In this document: piece after piece, positions 16,759 through 26,254 of the stretch
Position numbering within the stretch: the first letter of the stretch is position 1
Layout: each line of letters opens with the position of its first letter
Program-made: the position numbers and the translations under genes
Notes under the pieces: model-generated
Database searches by the model: none
The model's input: only the letters and a program-made list of their open reading frames with translations
Told to the model about the DNA's origin: nothing
Origin: Clostridiales bacterium
GTDB lineage: Bacteria > Bacillota > Clostridia > Clostridiales > Clostridiaceae
Assembly (NCBI GenBank): GCA_012519845.1
Contig: JAAYPK010000096.1
Location: 1-40,663 of the forward strand
DNA length: 40,663 bases
Reading direction: 5' to 3'

Positions 16759-17694
16759 ATGGAAAATAATAGAATATGCCAATTATTAAATATAAAATAT
16801 CCAATAATTCAAGGTGGAATGGCTTGGATTGCAGATGCTTCTTTAGCAGCTGCAGTAAGTGAAGCTGGTGGGCTTGGAATAATAACAGGAACAGCGCCTA
16901 TTGAGTGGATAAGAGAAGAAATAAAAAAGGTTAAATCTATGACTAACAAACCATTTGGTGTAAATGTAATGCTTATGTCACCTCATGCTGATGAAGTGGC
17001 AAAATTAATTTGTGATGAAAAAGTACCTGTAGTTACTACAGGGGCAGGTAGTCCAGGAAAGTACATGGAAATGTGGAAAGAAAATGGAGTAAAAGTTATT
17101 CCAGTAGTTGCTTCAGTAGCTTTAGCAAAAAGAATGGAAAAATTAGGTGCTGATGCAATTGTAGCAGAAGGTACAGAATCAGGAGGTCATATAGGACAAT
17201 TAACAACTATGACGTTAGTTCCCCAAGTAGTAGATGCAGTAGAAATTCCTGTAATTGCTGCTGGTGGAATAGGTGATGGTCGTGGTTTCGCTGCAAGTTT
17301 TATGCTTGGGGCAGAAGGGGTTCAAATTGGAACAAGATTCCTTGTTGCTAAAGAATGTACAGTTCATGATAATTACAAAGCTAAAGTAATAAAAGCAAAA
17401 GATATAGATTCTGAAGTTACTGGAAGATCAACTGGTCATCCTGTAAGAGTTTTAAAAAATAAATTATCAAAAGTTTACAAGAAGATGGAAGCAGAAGGGG
17501 CTTCTATAGAAGAAATAGAGGAACTTGGTATAGGTGCTTTAAAAAAGGCCGTAATTGATGGCGATATTGAAAATGGTTCAGTTATGGCAGGCCAAATAGC
17601 AGGCTTAGTTAAAAAAGAGCAAAGCTGCGAAGAAATTATTAATGAAATAATTAATGAAGCAGAATTAAAATTTAAAATAGTTGGAGGACAATAA
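16759..17694 (+). CDS. fabK: Enoyl-ACP reductase II, FMN-dependent
   Basis: FabK performs the last reduction of the elongation cycle with NAD(P)H and FMN. The 311-residue TIM barrel has PIIQGGMAWIADASLAAAVSEAGGLG, GVNVML, the EGTESGGHIG loop, AAGGIGDGRG and GVQIGTRF. It resembles nitronate monooxygenases, but its place in the fab operon and the missing fabI make FabK the clear choice. GGAGG lies 6 bases upstream. Its stop TAA shares one base with the fabG ATG, exactly where fabD sits in many related operons. Confidence 0.93.
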   Translation: MENNRICQLLNIKYPIIQGGMAWIADASLAAAVSEAGGLGIITGTAPIEWIREEIKKVKSMTNKPFGVNVMLMSPHADEVAKLICDEKVPVVTTGAGSPGKYMEMWKENGVKVIPVVASVALAKRMEKLGADAIVAEGTESGGHIGQLTTMTLVPQVVDAVEIPVIAAGGIGDGRGFAASFMLGAEGVQIGTRFLVAKECTVHDNYKAKVIKAKDIDSEVTGRSTGHPVRVLKNKLSKVYKKMEAEGASIEEIEELGIGALKKAVIDGDIENGSVMAGQIAGLVKKEQSCEEIINEIINEAELKFKIVGGQ

Positions 17695-18434
17695 TGTTAA
17701 ATAATAAAGTTGCAATTGTAACTGGAGCTGCAAAAGGTATAGGAAAAGCAATTGCCATTAAGTTAGCTTCAAAAGGGATAAATATTGTTTTAAATTATAG
17801 AAGTAGCGAAGATGAAGCAATCAAAGTTGAAAATGAAATTAAAACATTTGGAGTAGAGGTATTAAGAGTAAAAGGTGATATAAGTAAAATCGAAGATGTT
17901 GAAAATTTGATCAATTCTGCCAAAGAAAAATTTGGTAAAATTGATATTATGGTTAATAATGCAGGTATTACTAAAGATACATTACTTTTAAGAATGAAGG
18001 AAGAAGATTTTGATTCAGTTATTGATGTTAATTTAAAAGGGGTATTTAATTGTTTAAAAACAATAACACCTATTATGGTAAAACAAAGAGCAGGGAAAAT
18101 AATTAATCTTTCATCTGTGGTAGGGATAGTAGGAAATGCTGGTCAAGTAAATTATGCTGCATCTAAAGCTGGTGTAATAGGAATGACAAAATCATTAGCA
18201 AAAGAAATTGGTGCAAGAGGAATTACAGTTAATGCAATTGCCCCTGGTTTTATTGAAACCGATATGACTGAGGTACTTGGTGAGAAATATAAAGAAGAGG
18301 TAAAAAATGGAATACCACTAAAAAGATTAGGTAAGCCTGAGGATGTTGCAAATGTAGTTGCTTTTTTAGCTAGTGATGATGCAAATTATATTACTGGTCA
18401 AGTAATACATGTTGATGGCGGTATGGTAATGTAG
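17694..18434 (+). CDS. fabG: 3-oxoacyl-ACP reductase
   Basis: FabG reduces beta-ketoacyl-ACP with NADPH. The 246-residue short-chain dehydrogenase has the TGAAKGIG cofactor loop, NNAG, and catalytic Ser141, Tyr154 and Lys158 (NYAASKAG), then NAIAPGFIETDM and a C-terminal ITGQVIHVDGGM. GGAGG in the end of fabK provides the ribosome site, and the start overlaps the fabK stop by one base, so translation is coupled. Confidence 0.95.
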   Translation: MLNNKVAIVTGAAKGIGKAIAIKLASKGINIVLNYRSSEDEAIKVENEIKTFGVEVLRVKGDISKIEDVENLINSAKEKFGKIDIMVNNAGITKDTLLLRMKEEDFDSVIDVNLKGVFNCLKTITPIMVKQRAGKIINLSSVVGIVGNAGQVNYAASKAGVIGMTKSLAKEIGARGITVNAIAPGFIETDMTEVLGEKYKEEVKNGIPLKRLGKPEDVANVVAFLASDDANYITGQVIHVDGGMVM

Positions 18435-18445
18435 GAGGAAATAAT

Positions 18446-19681
18446 ATGAAAAATAGAGTAGTAGTAACAGGAATGGGAGCTATAACACCACTTGGAAATA
18501 ATGTAGAATCATACTGGGAAAATATTAAAAAAGGAACAGTAGGAATTGACTTTATTAAAAATGTTAATACTGAAGATTTCGAAGTGAAGATAGCAGCTGA
18601 AGTTAAAGACTTTCATCCAGAAACTGTTATGGATAGAAAAGAAGCAAAAAGATTAGATAGATATGCTCAATTTGCAATTGCTGCTGCTGATGAAGCACTA
18701 AAAAATTCTAAACTTGATTTAGAAAAAGTAAATAAAAAACGATTTGGTGTTTATGTTGGTTCAGGTGTAGGTGGTTTATGCACTATGGAAAATGATATAA
18801 GCAAAGTAGCATTAAGTTCTAAAAAAAGAGTTTCTCCTTTCTTTATACCAATGACAATAATAAATTTAAGTGCTGGAAATATTGCAATTAGATATGGATT
18901 AAAAGGACCTTGTACAGCTATGGTTACTGCATGTGCAACTGGTAATAATAGTATTGGAGAAGCATTTAGATTAATTAAGGATGGATATGCAGATTATATG
19001 CTAGCAGGAAGTACAGAAGCTCCAATATGTTATATGGGAGTGGGAGGTTTTGCTGGTATGAAAGCATTAAATACTAGTAATGATCCTTTAAGATCTTCAA
19101 TTCCCTTTGATAAAGAAAGAAGTGGGTTTGTAATTGGTGAAGGTGGGGCTGTATTAGTATTAGAAACCTTAGAAGGAGCAATTAAAAGAGGAGCTAATAT
19201 TTTAGCGGAAATAGTAGGTTATGGTTCAACTTGTGATGCATATCACATAACTTCACCACATCCAGAGGGAGAAGGGGCAGCAGATGCTATGATATTAGCA
19301 ATTGAGGAAGCAGGAATTAATATGTCTGATGTTTCATATATCAATGCACATGGAACATCAACACCTTTAAATGATAGATATGAAACTTTTGCTATAAAGA
19401 AAGCTTTTGGGGAAGATGCATACAATATCCCAATATCATCTACTAAATCAATGACTGGCCACTTACTTGGAGGGGCAGGATCAGTTGAAGCAGTTACATG
19501 TATTAAAGCTCTTCAAGATGGATTTATACCTGCAACTGTAGGCCTAAAAGTTAAAGATGAAGAATTAGATTTAGATTATGTGCCAAACCAAGGAAGAAAT
19601 AAGAAATTGGAATATGCTTTATCAAATTCTTTAGGTTTTGGTGGTCATAATGCAACATTGCTATTTAAACGATGGGAATAG
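18446..19681 (+). CDS. fabF: Beta-ketoacyl-ACP synthase II
   Basis: FabF condenses malonyl-ACP with acyl-ACP for chain elongation. The 411-residue thiolase-fold enzyme has Cys163 (TACATGNNS), His302 (NAHGTST) and His339 (TGHLLGGAGSVEA), the complete Cys-His-His triad, plus C-terminal NSLGFGGHNA. GGAGG lies just upstream. It is the only elongating condensing enzyme in this operon, as no FabB-like second gene is present. Confidence 0.96.
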   Translation: MKNRVVVTGMGAITPLGNNVESYWENIKKGTVGIDFIKNVNTEDFEVKIAAEVKDFHPETVMDRKEAKRLDRYAQFAIAAADEALKNSKLDLEKVNKKRFGVYVGSGVGGLCTMENDISKVALSSKKRVSPFFIPMTIINLSAGNIAIRYGLKGPCTAMVTACATGNNSIGEAFRLIKDGYADYMLAGSTEAPICYMGVGGFAGMKALNTSNDPLRSSIPFDKERSGFVIGEGGAVLVLETLEGAIKRGANILAEIVGYGSTCDAYHITSPHPEGEGAADAMILAIEEAGINMSDVSYINAHGTSTPLNDRYETFAIKKAFGEDAYNIPISSTKSMTGHLLGGAGSVEAVTCIKALQDGFIPATVGLKVKDEELDLDYVPNQGRNKKLEYALSNSLGFGGHNATLLFKRWE

Positions 19682-19696
19682 TATAAGGAGGATATT

Positions 19697-20176
19697 ATGG
19701 ATTTTAATGGTATTAAGGAAGTAATAGATAGAATTGATTCATCAACTTTATCTTATTTTGAATATAAAACTAAAGATGGTCATATAAAAATGGATAAATC
19801 TTTAACAAGACCCATTAATGGTGAAAAAGTTTCAAGTAATAATGTGATTGTAAAAGATAAAATTGAAGAAAATGACGAAGTAATAATTGAGAATACAAGT
19901 ACAGATAAAAATGAAAAAGAAGAGTCAGTTGAAGGATTAAAAATTGTTACAGCACCTATGGTTGGTACATTTTACAGTTCACAAGGACCAGATAAATCTC
20001 CCTTTGTTTCTGTTGGAGATGAAGTGAAAAAAGGAAGTACTTTATGCATAATTGAAGCTATGAAACTTATGAATGAAATAGAAAGTGATTATTCAGGGAT
20101 AGTTAAAGAAATATTAGTAGAAGATGGAGTAATGGTTGAATACGGTCAACCACTATTTAAGATAAAGGAGAATTAA
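19697..20176 (+). CDS. accB: Biotin carboxyl carrier protein of acetyl-CoA carboxylase
   Basis: AccB carries biotin between the carboxylase and transcarboxylase subunits. The 159-residue protein has an N-terminal helical region, an acidic, low-complexity linker (about 45-80) and a C-terminal biotinyl domain with Lys123 in EAMKLMNE, the standard biotinylation site. AAGGAGG lies upstream. It is the first of the acc genes, separated from accC by fabZ. Confidence 0.95.
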   Translation: MDFNGIKEVIDRIDSSTLSYFEYKTKDGHIKMDKSLTRPINGEKVSSNNVIVKDKIEENDEVIIENTSTDKNEKEESVEGLKIVTAPMVGTFYSSQGPDKSPFVSVGDEVKKGSTLCIIEAMKLMNEIESDYSGIVKEILVEDGVMVEYGQPLFKIKEN

Positions 20177-20180
20177 TCAT

Positions 20181-20600
20181 ATGGACATAAATGAAATAAG
20201 AGAAATACTACCACATAGATATCCATTTTTATTAGTTGATAGAATAACAGAATACGTTGAAGGGAAAAGTGTTAAAGGTTATAAGAATGTAACTATAAAT
20301 GAACCTTTCTTTCAAGGACATTTTCCAAATTATCCTGTAATGCCAGGAGTGTTAGTTTTAGAAGCCTTAGCTCAAGTAGGGGCAGTTGCCATTCTTGGTA
20401 TGGAGGAATATAAAGGGAAAACACCACTTTTTGCAGGAGCAGATAAAGTAAGATGGAGAAAACAGGTTGTTCCAGGTGACAAACTAGAGTTAAGTTGTGA
20501 AATAATAAGATTAAGAGGATCTATGGGAACTGGAAAGGCTATTGCTACTGTTGATGGTAAAAAAGCTTGCGAAGCAGAAATAATGTTTGCTATAGGATAG
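20181..20600 (+). CDS. fabZ: 3-hydroxyacyl-ACP dehydratase
   Basis: FabZ dehydrates beta-hydroxyacyl-ACP to trans-2-enoyl-ACP. The 139-residue hot-dog-fold protein contains [12 protein letters not shown], catalytic His47 in [15 protein letters not shown] and Glu61 in LEALAQ. Its ribosome site AAGGAG lies in the end of accB. No FabM-type isomerase is seen here, so how unsaturated chains are made is not evident from this window. Confidence 0.95.
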   Translation: MDINEIREILPHRYPFLLVDRITEYVEGKSVKGYKNVTINEPFFQGHFPNYPVMPGVLVLEALAQVGAVAILGMEEYKGKTPLFAGADKVRWRKQVVPGDKLELSCEIIRLRGSMGTGKAIATVDGKKACEAEIMFAIG

Positions 20601-20608
20601 GTGATAAA

Positions 20609-21961
20609 ATGTTTAATAAGATACTAATTGCTAACAGGGGAGAAATTGCAGTTCGTATAATAAGAGCATGTAGAGAATTAGGAGTTTCAACTGTTGCTGT
20701 ATATTCAGAGGCGGACAAAGATGCTCTACATACACAGCTTGCAGATGAAGCTGTATGTATAGGGCCAGCCCAATCAAAAGATAGCTATCTAAACATTTAT
20801 AATATATTAAGCGCTTGTATATTAACAGGTAGTGATGCTATACATCCTGGTTTTGGATTTCTTTCTGAAAATGCGAAATTTGCAAAAATGTGCAAAGAAT
20901 GTAATATTAAATTTATAGGTCCAGATTACAAAGCAATAGAACTAATGGGTAATAAAGCCAAAGCTAGGGAAATTATGAAAGAAGCAGGGGTACCAGTAGT
21001 GCCAGGGTATGAAGGAAACATAGTTGATGAAAATCATGGCCTTGAAATTGCGAATAATATTGGATATCCTGTAATGATTAAAGCAGCTGCTGGTGGCGGT
21101 GGAAAAGGTATTAGAATAGCCTTTAATAATGAGGAATTCAAAAAAGGCTTTAATACTGCAAAGTCAGAAGCAAAAGCATGTTTTGGTGATGATACTCTAT
21201 ACATTGAAAAATTTGTGCAAAATCCAAGACATATTGAATTTCAAATACTAGCTGATAGTTATGGAAATGTTATTCATTTATGTGAAAGAGAATGTTCTCT
21301 TCAAAGAAAGAATCAAAAAGTTCTTGAAGAAGCGCCATCCACCTTTTTATCACCTCAATTAAGAAATGAAATGGGGGAAATTGCTAAAAAGGCTGCGAAA
21401 GCTGTAAATTATGAAAATGCAGGTACTATTGAATTTTTAGTAGATAAAGATTTGAACTATTATTTTATGGAAATGAATACTAGAATTCAAGTAGAGCATC
21501 CAATTACAGAAATGATAACAGGTGTTGATTTAGTAAAAGAACAATTAAAAATTGCAAGTTTAGAATCGCTATCAATTAAGCAAGAAGATATTAAAATACT
21601 AGGCCATGCAATAGAATGTAGAATTAATGCAGAAAATCCTGAAAAAGATTTTATGCCTTGTCCTGGAAAAATCGAAGAGTTATGTTTGCCGGGTGGACCA
21701 GGTATTAGACTTGATTCTGCAATATATTGTGGTTATAAAATTCCACCATATTATGATTCAATGCTAGCAAAATTAATAGCTTTTGGTAAAGATAGAAATG
21801 AAGCTATTGTAAAAATGAAAAGAGCTTTATTAGAATTTGCAGTTGGAGGAATTACTACCAATATAGATTTTCAATATTCATTACTTGAAATGGATGAGTT
21901 TGTAAAAGGAGAATATGATACTTCTTTTCTAGGGAAAAAGATGGTGATAAAGAATGCTTAA
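20609..21961 (+). CDS. accC: Biotin carboxylase subunit of acetyl-CoA carboxylase
   Basis: AccC carboxylates biotin with bicarbonate and ATP. The 450-residue ATP-grasp enzyme begins [20 protein letters not shown], has the glycine-rich loop [11 protein letters not shown], and the catalytic block [21 protein letters not shown] 20609 is chosen because AGGTGAT lies directly before it and the following residues match the family start; the frame is open 14 codons further upstream inside fabZ. It overlaps accD by 8 bases. Confidence 0.96.
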   Translation: MFNKILIANRGEIAVRIIRACRELGVSTVAVYSEADKDALHTQLADEAVCIGPAQSKDSYLNIYNILSACILTGSDAIHPGFGFLSENAKFAKMCKECNIKFIGPDYKAIELMGNKAKAREIMKEAGVPVVPGYEGNIVDENHGLEIANNIGYPVMIKAAAGGGGKGIRIAFNNEEFKKGFNTAKSEAKACFGDDTLYIEKFVQNPRHIEFQILADSYGNVIHLCERECSLQRKNQKVLEEAPSTFLSPQLRNEMGEIAKKAAKAVNYENAGTIEFLVDKDLNYYFMEMNTRIQVEHPITEMITGVDLVKEQLKIASLESLSIKQEDIKILGHAIECRINAENPEKDFMPCPGKIEELCLPGGPGIRLDSAIYCGYKIPPYYDSMLAKLIAFGKDRNEAIVKMKRALLEFAVGGITTNIDFQYSLLEMDEFVKGEYDTSFLGKKMVIKNA

Positions 21962-22820
21962 GGATTTATTTAATAAAAAGAAATATGGGGTAATTAAAGA
22001 AGCCAAAAAAGAAGAAATTGAAAAGCCAAACATTCCTTCAGGTATGTGGGTTAAATGTGAAAAATGTGGTGGAATAATATATAAAGAAGATTTAATTGGA
22101 AATTTTTATGTTTGTCCAAGTTGTAATAATCATTTAAGAATAACAGCAGATATAAGAATTAAATTATTATTTGATAAAGATAGTTTTTATAGACTTGGGG
22201 AAAATATTAAAACTAAAAATCCACTAGATTTTCCTGGTTATGAAGAGAAACTTGAAAGAAGCATGAAAAGTACAGAAAGTAGTGAAGCTGTAGTAACTGG
22301 TATCGGTTCTATTAATGGCATTAAGGTAGCTGCTGGTGTTATGGATAGCTTTTTTATGATGGGCAGTATGGGTACTGCAGTTGGAGAAAGGCTTACTGAA
22401 TTAGTAGAATACGCAACTGATAATAAATTACCGCTTATTATTTTCACCACTTCAGGTGGAGCAAGAATGCAAGAAGGTATATTTTCATTAATGCAAATGG
22501 CAAAGGTAAGTGCTGCAATTGGAAAGTATGATAATGCAGGATTATTATATATAACTGTATTAACAAACCCAACTACAGGTGGAGTAACAGCCTCCTTTGC
22601 TATGGAAGGGGATATTATATTAAGTGAGCCAAATGCTCTAGTAGGATTTGCAGGTAGAAGAGTAATAGAAAATACTATAAAGGAAACTTTACCTGATGAT
22701 TTTCAAAAAGCAGAATTTTTGCTTAAAAAAGGATTTATTGATAGTATTGTAGATAGAAGAAATCTAAAGCAGACTTTATATAATATCTTAACTATTCATG
22801 AGGTGAAGAATAATGGGTAG
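21954..22820 (+). CDS. accD: Acetyl-CoA carboxylase carboxyltransferase beta subunit
   Basis: AccD with AccA transfers CO2 from biotin to acetyl-CoA. The 288-residue protein has the N-terminal zinc ribbon (CEKC, 15 residues, CPSC) and the crotonase-fold core with [20 protein letters not shown] and the glycine-rich [15 protein letters not shown] oxyanion region. It overlaps both accC and accA by 8 bases, as expected for coupled synthesis of complex subunits. Confidence 0.96.
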   Translation: MLKDLFNKKKYGVIKEAKKEEIEKPNIPSGMWVKCEKCGGIIYKEDLIGNFYVCPSCNNHLRITADIRIKLLFDKDSFYRLGENIKTKNPLDFPGYEEKLERSMKSTESSEAVVTGIGSINGIKVAAGVMDSFFMMGSMGTAVGERLTELVEYATDNKLPLIIFTTSGGARMQEGIFSLMQMAKVSAAIGKYDNAGLLYITVLTNPTTGGVTASFAMEGDIILSEPNALVGFAGRRVIENTIKETLPDDFQKAEFLLKKGFIDSIVDRRNLKQTLYNILTIHEVKNNG

Positions 22821-23622
22821 AGATATGATTAAAACAATGACTAGTTGGGAAAAAGTCACAACTGCAAGACATAAAGATAGGCCAACTGGAGAATTTTATA
22901 TAGAAAATATTTTTGATAATTTTATAGAATTACATGGTGATAGGGAGTTTGGAGATGATAAAGCTATTATTTCTGGAATTGGTTTCTTAAAGGAAGTGCC
23001 AGTAACTGTAATTGCAATTACAAAAGGTGCTAATACAAAAGAAAACATTGAAAGAAATTTTGGAATGCCAAAGCCTGAAGGTTATAGAAAAGCATTAAGG
23101 TTAATGAAACAAGCTGAAAAATTTAAAAGACCTGTAATTTGTTTAATAGATACTCCAGGTGCTTTTTGTGGAGTTGATGCTGAGGAAAGAGGCCAAGGAG
23201 AAGCAATAGCTAGGAACATACTAGAAATGAGTAGACTAAAAACACCTATTATTTCTGTGCTTATGGGGGAAGGTGGCAGCGGAGGAGCATTAGCTCTTGC
23301 TGTGGCTGATAAAGTATTAATGTTAGAGCATGCAATTTATTCAATATTATCTCCAGAAGGTTTTGCATCAATTCTTTGGAAGGATAGTTCTAGAGTTGTT
23401 GAAGCTTCAGAAGTTATGAAAATCACTGCTCAGGATTTATTTGAATATAAAATAATTGATAAGATTATTAAGGAACCTTATGGAGGAGCTCATAAAAACC
23501 CTTTGAGAATGGCATTAATGTTAAAAAAAGAACTTATAAAAGAATTAGATAGTATAAGAGATGAAAATATATCAGAGTTGGTAGAAAATAGATATAATAA
23601 ATTCAGAAATTATGGCAAATAG
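22813..23622 (+). CDS. accA: Acetyl-CoA carboxylase carboxyltransferase alpha subunit
   Basis: AccA completes the transcarboxylase. At 269 residues it is shorter than the enterobacterial protein (about 319), lacking most of the N-terminal helical extension. It begins near [16 protein letters not shown] and contains [19 protein letters not shown], the [25 protein letters not shown] segment and [15 protein letters not shown]. The start has GAGGTG 7 bases upstream and overlaps accD by 8 bases. It is the last gene of the fab-acc operon. Confidence 0.95.
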   Translation: MGRDMIKTMTSWEKVTTARHKDRPTGEFYIENIFDNFIELHGDREFGDDKAIISGIGFLKEVPVTVIAITKGANTKENIERNFGMPKPEGYRKALRLMKQAEKFKRPVICLIDTPGAFCGVDAEERGQGEAIARNILEMSRLKTPIISVLMGEGGSGGALALAVADKVLMLEHAIYSILSPEGFASILWKDSSRVVEASEVMKITAQDLFEYKIIDKIIKEPYGGAHKNPLRMALMLKKELIKELDSIRDENISELVENRYNKFRNYGK

Positions 23623-23631
23623 TATACATTT

Positions 23632-23678
23632 AAAAGACCTATAGAGGTGATTAAATATCATCTTATAGGTTTTTTTAT
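23632..23678 (+). terminator. Terminator of the fab-acc operon
   Basis: The arms 23632-23643 and 23664-23675 pair with one G-U, with further inner pairing, and end in a run of seven or more T. Confidence 0.85.
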
Positions 23679-23691
23679 TTCCAATTATTTA

Positions 23692-23700
23692 TGATATAAT
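23692..23700 (+). promoter_or_regulatory. Extended -10 promoter for hutP-like gene
   Basis: TGATATAAT is a perfect extended -10 element 26 bases before the TTG start. The -35 region is only a T-rich tract shared with the fab terminator. Confidence 0.5.
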
Positions 23701-23725
23701 ATTTTTAATTTAAGGAGGAATAAGG

Positions 23726-24148
23726 TTGAAGGATTATAGAAGTACTGAAGTTGCAAAAATGGCAACAAGAATGGCAATTAGTTCAAGAGAAGAAGAAGAA
23801 AAGTTAAGTGAAGAATTTCTTAAAAAAGGAGCAAAAGTTGCAGCTGTTGATATTGGGGGAAATATTACAGAATCGATTCATAAAATATTAGAACGAGCAA
23901 TGGTATCTGCAAAACGTAATAAATTAATCACTGATCAACATTTAGATGAAGGGGCAATTATTGGTGCAACTAGAGATGCTATTATGCAAGTAATAAATAG
24001 ATGTAATGGACAAAGTGTTGGTGGTAAGGTTGGCATTGCTAGAAAAGGGGAACATATTTCAGTTTGTATTTTTCTAAGTATTGGATTGCTGCATTTAGAT
24101 GAAGTTGTAATAGGAATTGGTCATAGAGGGATACCAAACAATGTATAA
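23726..24148 (+). CDS. hutP: HutP-family RNA-binding antiterminator
   Basis: This 140-residue protein belongs to the HutP family, whose Bacillus member binds histidine, magnesium and a UAG-repeat RNA to allow read-through into histidine-use genes. The central block (about 35-75) and the C-terminal VCIFLSIGLLHLDEVVIGIGHRGIP resemble HutP, including the histidines of the ligand and metal region. It starts with TTG, well supported by AAGGAGG (23712-23718) 7 bases upstream. No hut genes are in the window. It lies between the fab operon and acetate kinase, so its RNA target and ligand are open. Family assignment is good; the role is inferred. Confidence 0.82.
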   Translation: MKDYRSTEVAKMATRMAISSREEEEKLSEEFLKKGAKVAAVDIGGNITESIHKILERAMVSAKRNKLITDQHLDEGAIIGATRDAIMQVINRCNGQSVGGKVGIARKGEHISVCIFLSIGLLHLDEVVIGIGHRGIPNNV

Positions 24149-24204
24149 AAAAATAGAAATATGTTAATAATTTCTTGATGAGTATATAGCAATAGGAGGA
24201 AAAT

Positions 24205-25395
24205 ATGAAGATATTAGTAATAAATTGTGGAAGCTCATCATTGAAATATCAACTTTTTAACATGGATAATAAAAAGGCATTAGTAAAAGGAGTAGTTGAG
24301 AGAATAGGTTTTAATGACTCACTTTTATCACAAAAAAATTATAAAGATATTAATTATGAAGAAAAGCATTCATTAAAAGATCATAAAGAAGCATTGAAAA
24401 TGATATTGAAATCAATAATTGATAAAGATGTAGGGGTTATTGCCTCATTAGATGAAATTGAAGCAGTAGGGCATCGTGTAGTGCATGGTGGTGAGAAATA
24501 TTCAGAAGCTGTATTAATTACTGAACAGGTTAAAGAATATATTAAGGAATGCTATAAATTAGCTCCACTACATAATCCATCAAATATGATTGGAATTGAA
24601 ATCTGTCAGGAACTTATGCCAAATACAAAAATGGTAGCAGTATTTGATACAGCTTTTCATCAATCAATACCAGAATCGGCTTTTATATATGGTATTCCCT
24701 ATGAATTTTATAAAGAAGATCATATTAGAAAATATGGATTTCATGGAACTTCACATATGTATGTATCAAAAATAGCAGCATTAGAAATGAAAAGAGATAT
24801 AAAAGAACTTAAAATAATAACTTGTCATTTAGGTAATGGGTCTTCTATGTGCGCTATTAAAGAAGGCAAATCCATTGATACAACAATGGGATTTACCCCT
24901 TTAGAAGGGTTAATTATGGGGAGTAGATGTGGCTCTATTGATCCAGCTATAATATTATATTTAATAAAAGAAAAAGGATATTCAGTTGATTACGTTAATG
25001 AAATAATTAATAAAAAGTCTGGTGTTCTTGGTATTTCTGGTATTAGTACAGATTTTAGGGATATTGAAAAGGCTAGTAGTTTGGGGAATAAAAGAGCATC
25101 TCTTGCATTAGAAATATTTTCTTACAAAATAAAAGGCACAATAGGATACTATGCTGCAATTATGGGGGGACTTGATGCAATTGTATTTACTGCAGGTGTA
25201 GGTGAAAATGGTCCAAACACAAGAGCAATGAGTTTAAGTAATTTAGAATTTTTGGGAATTGAATTAGATAATGAGAAAAACAAAGTGAGGGGAAAACTTC
25301 AAGAAATATCAAAAGAGAGTTCAAAGGTAAAAGTATTTGTAATTCCTACTAATGAGGAATTGGTAATTGCAGAAGAAACACAAAAAATAATATAA
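24205..25395 (+). CDS. ackA: Acetate kinase
   Basis: AckA makes ATP and acetate from acetyl phosphate, the main energy-yielding step of clostridial acetate fermentation. The 396-residue ASKHA-fold enzyme has [19 protein letters not shown], the catalytic [18 protein letters not shown] and [15 protein letters not shown] lies 6 bases upstream. Phosphotransacetylase, commonly its operon partner, is not in the window; ackA follows hutP after 56 bases and ends in a double hairpin. Confidence 0.96.
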   Translation: MKILVINCGSSSLKYQLFNMDNKKALVKGVVERIGFNDSLLSQKNYKDINYEEKHSLKDHKEALKMILKSIIDKDVGVIASLDEIEAVGHRVVHGGEKYSEAVLITEQVKEYIKECYKLAPLHNPSNMIGIEICQELMPNTKMVAVFDTAFHQSIPESAFIYGIPYEFYKEDHIRKYGFHGTSHMYVSKIAALEMKRDIKELKIITCHLGNGSSMCAIKEGKSIDTTMGFTPLEGLIMGSRCGSIDPAIILYLIKEKGYSVDYVNEIINKKSGVLGISGISTDFRDIEKASSLGNKRASLALEIFSYKIKGTIGYYAAIMGGLDAIVFTAGVGENGPNTRAMSLSNLEFLGIELDNEKNKVRGKLQEISKESSKVKVFVIPTNEELVIAEETQKII

Positions 25396-25396
25396 T

Positions 25397-25477
25397 AAAA
25401 AGTAAGAGCTAATAAGTTAGAGCTTTGGATAGAATTTACCATAGCTCTTTACATTACTTTATAGCTCTTACTTTTTG
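25397..25477. terminator. Nested double-hairpin terminator between ackA and carD
   Basis: The outer stem is 14 bp (25397-25410 with 25463-25476). An inner stem (25419-25424 with 25443-25448) repeats the AGAGCT/AGCTCT motif, so arms can exchange partners. The + strand ends in TTTTT, and the minus strand copy also ends in TTTTT, so it can serve both convergent genes. Confidence 0.8.
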
Positions 25478-25543
25478 CTCTTATCTGAAAAACATCTTCC
25501 AGAGTATTCTAATAACCACTAATGTCATTGCTCATATTTCTCT

Positions 25544-26038
25544 TTAAGCTAAATGAATAGACTTATCTAAGAAATCTGATGCTTCTTCTTTTGTAACTTC
25601 CTTTGCTAAAGAAATCTCATCAATTACAAATTTTCTTGCGTTCTTTAATTGTTGAGTTTCACTAGAATTCAAGGTACGTTTCTTCTTTATATGTGATAAA
25701 TTAAATACAACTTCTACTAGATCTTCTAATGTTCCAGATTTCATTTTATCATTGTTTATTGCCATTCTCTCTTTAGAATTAATACTTTCTAAGTCTTCTA
25801 ATGAACTAGATTTATCTAAAACACATTTAAATATATGATCTAGTGATGAAGAATCACTTATTAATCTAATATTTGAATTATTAATTCTACTAGAAGGGAG
25901 CATAAGCTTCATAGAATTATTAATAAGATGTATATTGTAGAATTTTTGAACTTCACCATGAAATTCTCTGTCTTCAATAACATCAATAATTCCAACTCCT
26001 TGAACAGGATAAACAATCTTATCCCCAATATTAAACAA
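25544..26038 (-). CDS. CarD/CdnL-family transcription factor
   Basis: The 164-residue protein has a CarD-type N-terminal RNA-polymerase-interacting domain (FNIGDKIVYPVQGVGIIDVIEDREF, about 1-60) and a helical C-terminal DNA-binding domain ending in EEASDFLDKS. CarD proteins bind RNA polymerase beta and stabilise open promoter complexes. I choose a TTG start at 26038, because GGAGGTG (26046-26052) stands 7 bases upstream and the domain begins at once; the ATG at 26080 lies in the promoter. It is a single gene with its own promoter, convergent to ackA. Confidence 0.88.
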   Translation of the reverse strand: MFNIGDKIVYPVQGVGIIDVIEDREFHGEVQKFYNIHLINNSMKLMLPSSRINNSNIRLISDSSSLDHIFKCVLDKSSSLEDLESINSKERMAINNDKMKSGTLEDLVEVVFNLSHIKKKRTLNSSETQQLKNARKFVIDEISLAKEVTKEEASDFLDKSIHLA

Positions 26039-26070
26039 AATAAAACACCTCCATAACTTATTACAATTAT

Positions 26071-26100
26071 AGTATAACACAACAGCATAAAGAAATGCAA
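26071..26100 (-). promoter_or_regulatory. Sigma-A promoter for carD-like gene
   Basis: On the minus strand: TTGCAT (26095-26100), 18-base spacer, TATACT (26071-26076). It lies 33 bases before the TTG start. Confidence 0.6.
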
Positions 26101-26178
26101 ATTTTTAGTTTATCACAGTATTAATTTCTAGTCAATTAATATAATGTTAATAAAATATGAATAATTAAAAGCTTGATA

Positions 26179-26207
26179 TTTACAAGGAAAATTCCTATTT
26201 TTATAGA
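26179..26207 (+). promoter_or_regulatory. Possible promoter for DUF4145 gene
   Basis: TTTACA (26179-26184), 17-base spacer, TATAGA (near 26202-26207). A second choice is TTGATA from 26173 with TATTTT at 26196. A small inverted repeat AGGAA-AA-TTCCT (26185-26196) falls in the spacer and may be an operator. Confidence 0.4.
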
Positions 26208-26254
26208 ACATATTAAATATGAAATATAGAGCTTTCTATGAAAGGGATGAATAA

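Noticed and set aside
16759-17694. Nitronate monooxygenase instead of FabK
   Set aside because: The families are similar, but the position between acpP and fabG and lack of another enoyl reductase in the operon favour FabK.
26039-26080. ATG 26080 as the start of the CarD-like gene
   Set aside because: The added 14 residues do not fit the CarD family, and the ribosome site and promoter lie downstream of or over that codon.
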